Source of the DNA: Flavobacterium magnum
GTDB taxonomy: Bacteria; Bacteroidota; Bacteroidia; Flavobacteriales; Flavobacteriaceae
Reading direction: 5' to 3'
DNA length: 64,000 bases
Assembly: GCF_003055625.1 (NCBI RefSeq)
Contig: NZ_CP028811.1
Coordinates: forward strand, 2,976,001-3,040,000
This document shows positions 63,952 to 64,000 of this stretch, piece after piece. Each line of letters starts with the position of its first letter. Within the stretch, counting starts at the first letter, position 1. Made by a program: the position numbers and the translations under genes. The notes beneath the pieces were generated by a model. That model had not been told where the DNA came from and ran no database searches. It worked only from the letters and a program-made list of their open reading frames with translations.

Positions 63952-64000
63952 CTACAGTTTATAATGCCGCATCAGCATCTTTTCATACATCCTGTCCGGC
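63952..64000 (-). CDS. 3' end of an unidentified gene
   Basis: An open minus-strand frame enters from the window edge and ends at TAG (63952-63954), coding for a C-terminus PDRMYEKMLMRHYKL. Too short to identify; it may be the end of the gene upstream of fsa. Confidence 0.35.
   Translation of the reverse strand, partial: PDRMYEKMLMRHYKL

Overview
The window reads as chromosomal core DNA of a Flavobacterium-like member of the Flavobacteriaceae (Bacteroidota). Evidence: two secreted proteins end in type A sorting domains of the type IX secretion system. Promoters fit the Bacteroidota pattern TTG-N19-21-TAnnTTTG, and Shine-Dalgarno sequences are mostly absent. Lipoprotein signals are frequent, Kdo and lipid A acyltransferase genes point to an LPS outer membrane, and several small families are typical of the phylum (DUF3820, DUF1543, DUF3822, KTSC, SIMPL). 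I see no rRNA, insertion sequence, prophage, integron or CRISPR array.

Layout. 1-7 kb: tail of a DUF389 protein, then a leftward set guaA, LysM/PBP1 protein, osmC, DUF3820. 7-10.9 kb: glycosyltransferase and GH130 phosphorylase pair. 11-17 kb: hydrolase, two tandem MsrB genes (the first without its catalytic cysteine), SIMPL protein, rhomboid protease, lipid A-type acyltransferase, class V aminotransferase. 17-22.7 kb: DoxX, aroB, a possible leaderless 55-codon ORF, a PLP decarboxylase, a deoxyhypusine-synthase-like enzyme, an acidic protein, a uracil-glycosylase-fold enzyme and DinB. 22.7-28 kb: PEP carboxylase, Lrp-type regulator, M14 peptidase, and a divergent XRE regulator with three identical-type palindromes between them. 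28-36 kb: acyltransferase, methyltransferase/spermidine synthase-like protein, kdsB, secreted sugar dehydrogenase, SDR, secreted endonuclease I, J-domain/KTSC fusion. 36-41 kb: CstB-like persulfide dioxygenase-rhodanese, two TlpA-like thioredoxins, tRNA-Tyr, DinB. 41-50 kb: DM13 lipoprotein and barrel pair, RecD-like helicase, DUF3822-rsmD, RNase P RNA, topoisomerase IB, and dnaX split by a -1 frameshift at an A10 run. 50-57.3 kb: a tight leftward series pyrR-pyrB-STAS-rnz-pdxH-sixA-ppk1-ppx-TMEM175. 57.4-64 kb: response regulator and histidine kinase, small lipoprotein, ABC-F protein with one degenerate ATP site, thioredoxin-like lipoprotein without CXXC, and fsa.

Most genes are housekeeping. 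The best leads are the dnaX recoding site, the three-operator intergenic region at 27.3-27.5 kb, the catalytically dead-looking MsrB paralogue, the polyamine locus with its leaderless upstream ORF, and the asymmetric ABC-F protein. I found no multi-gene system that I can firmly call undescribed.
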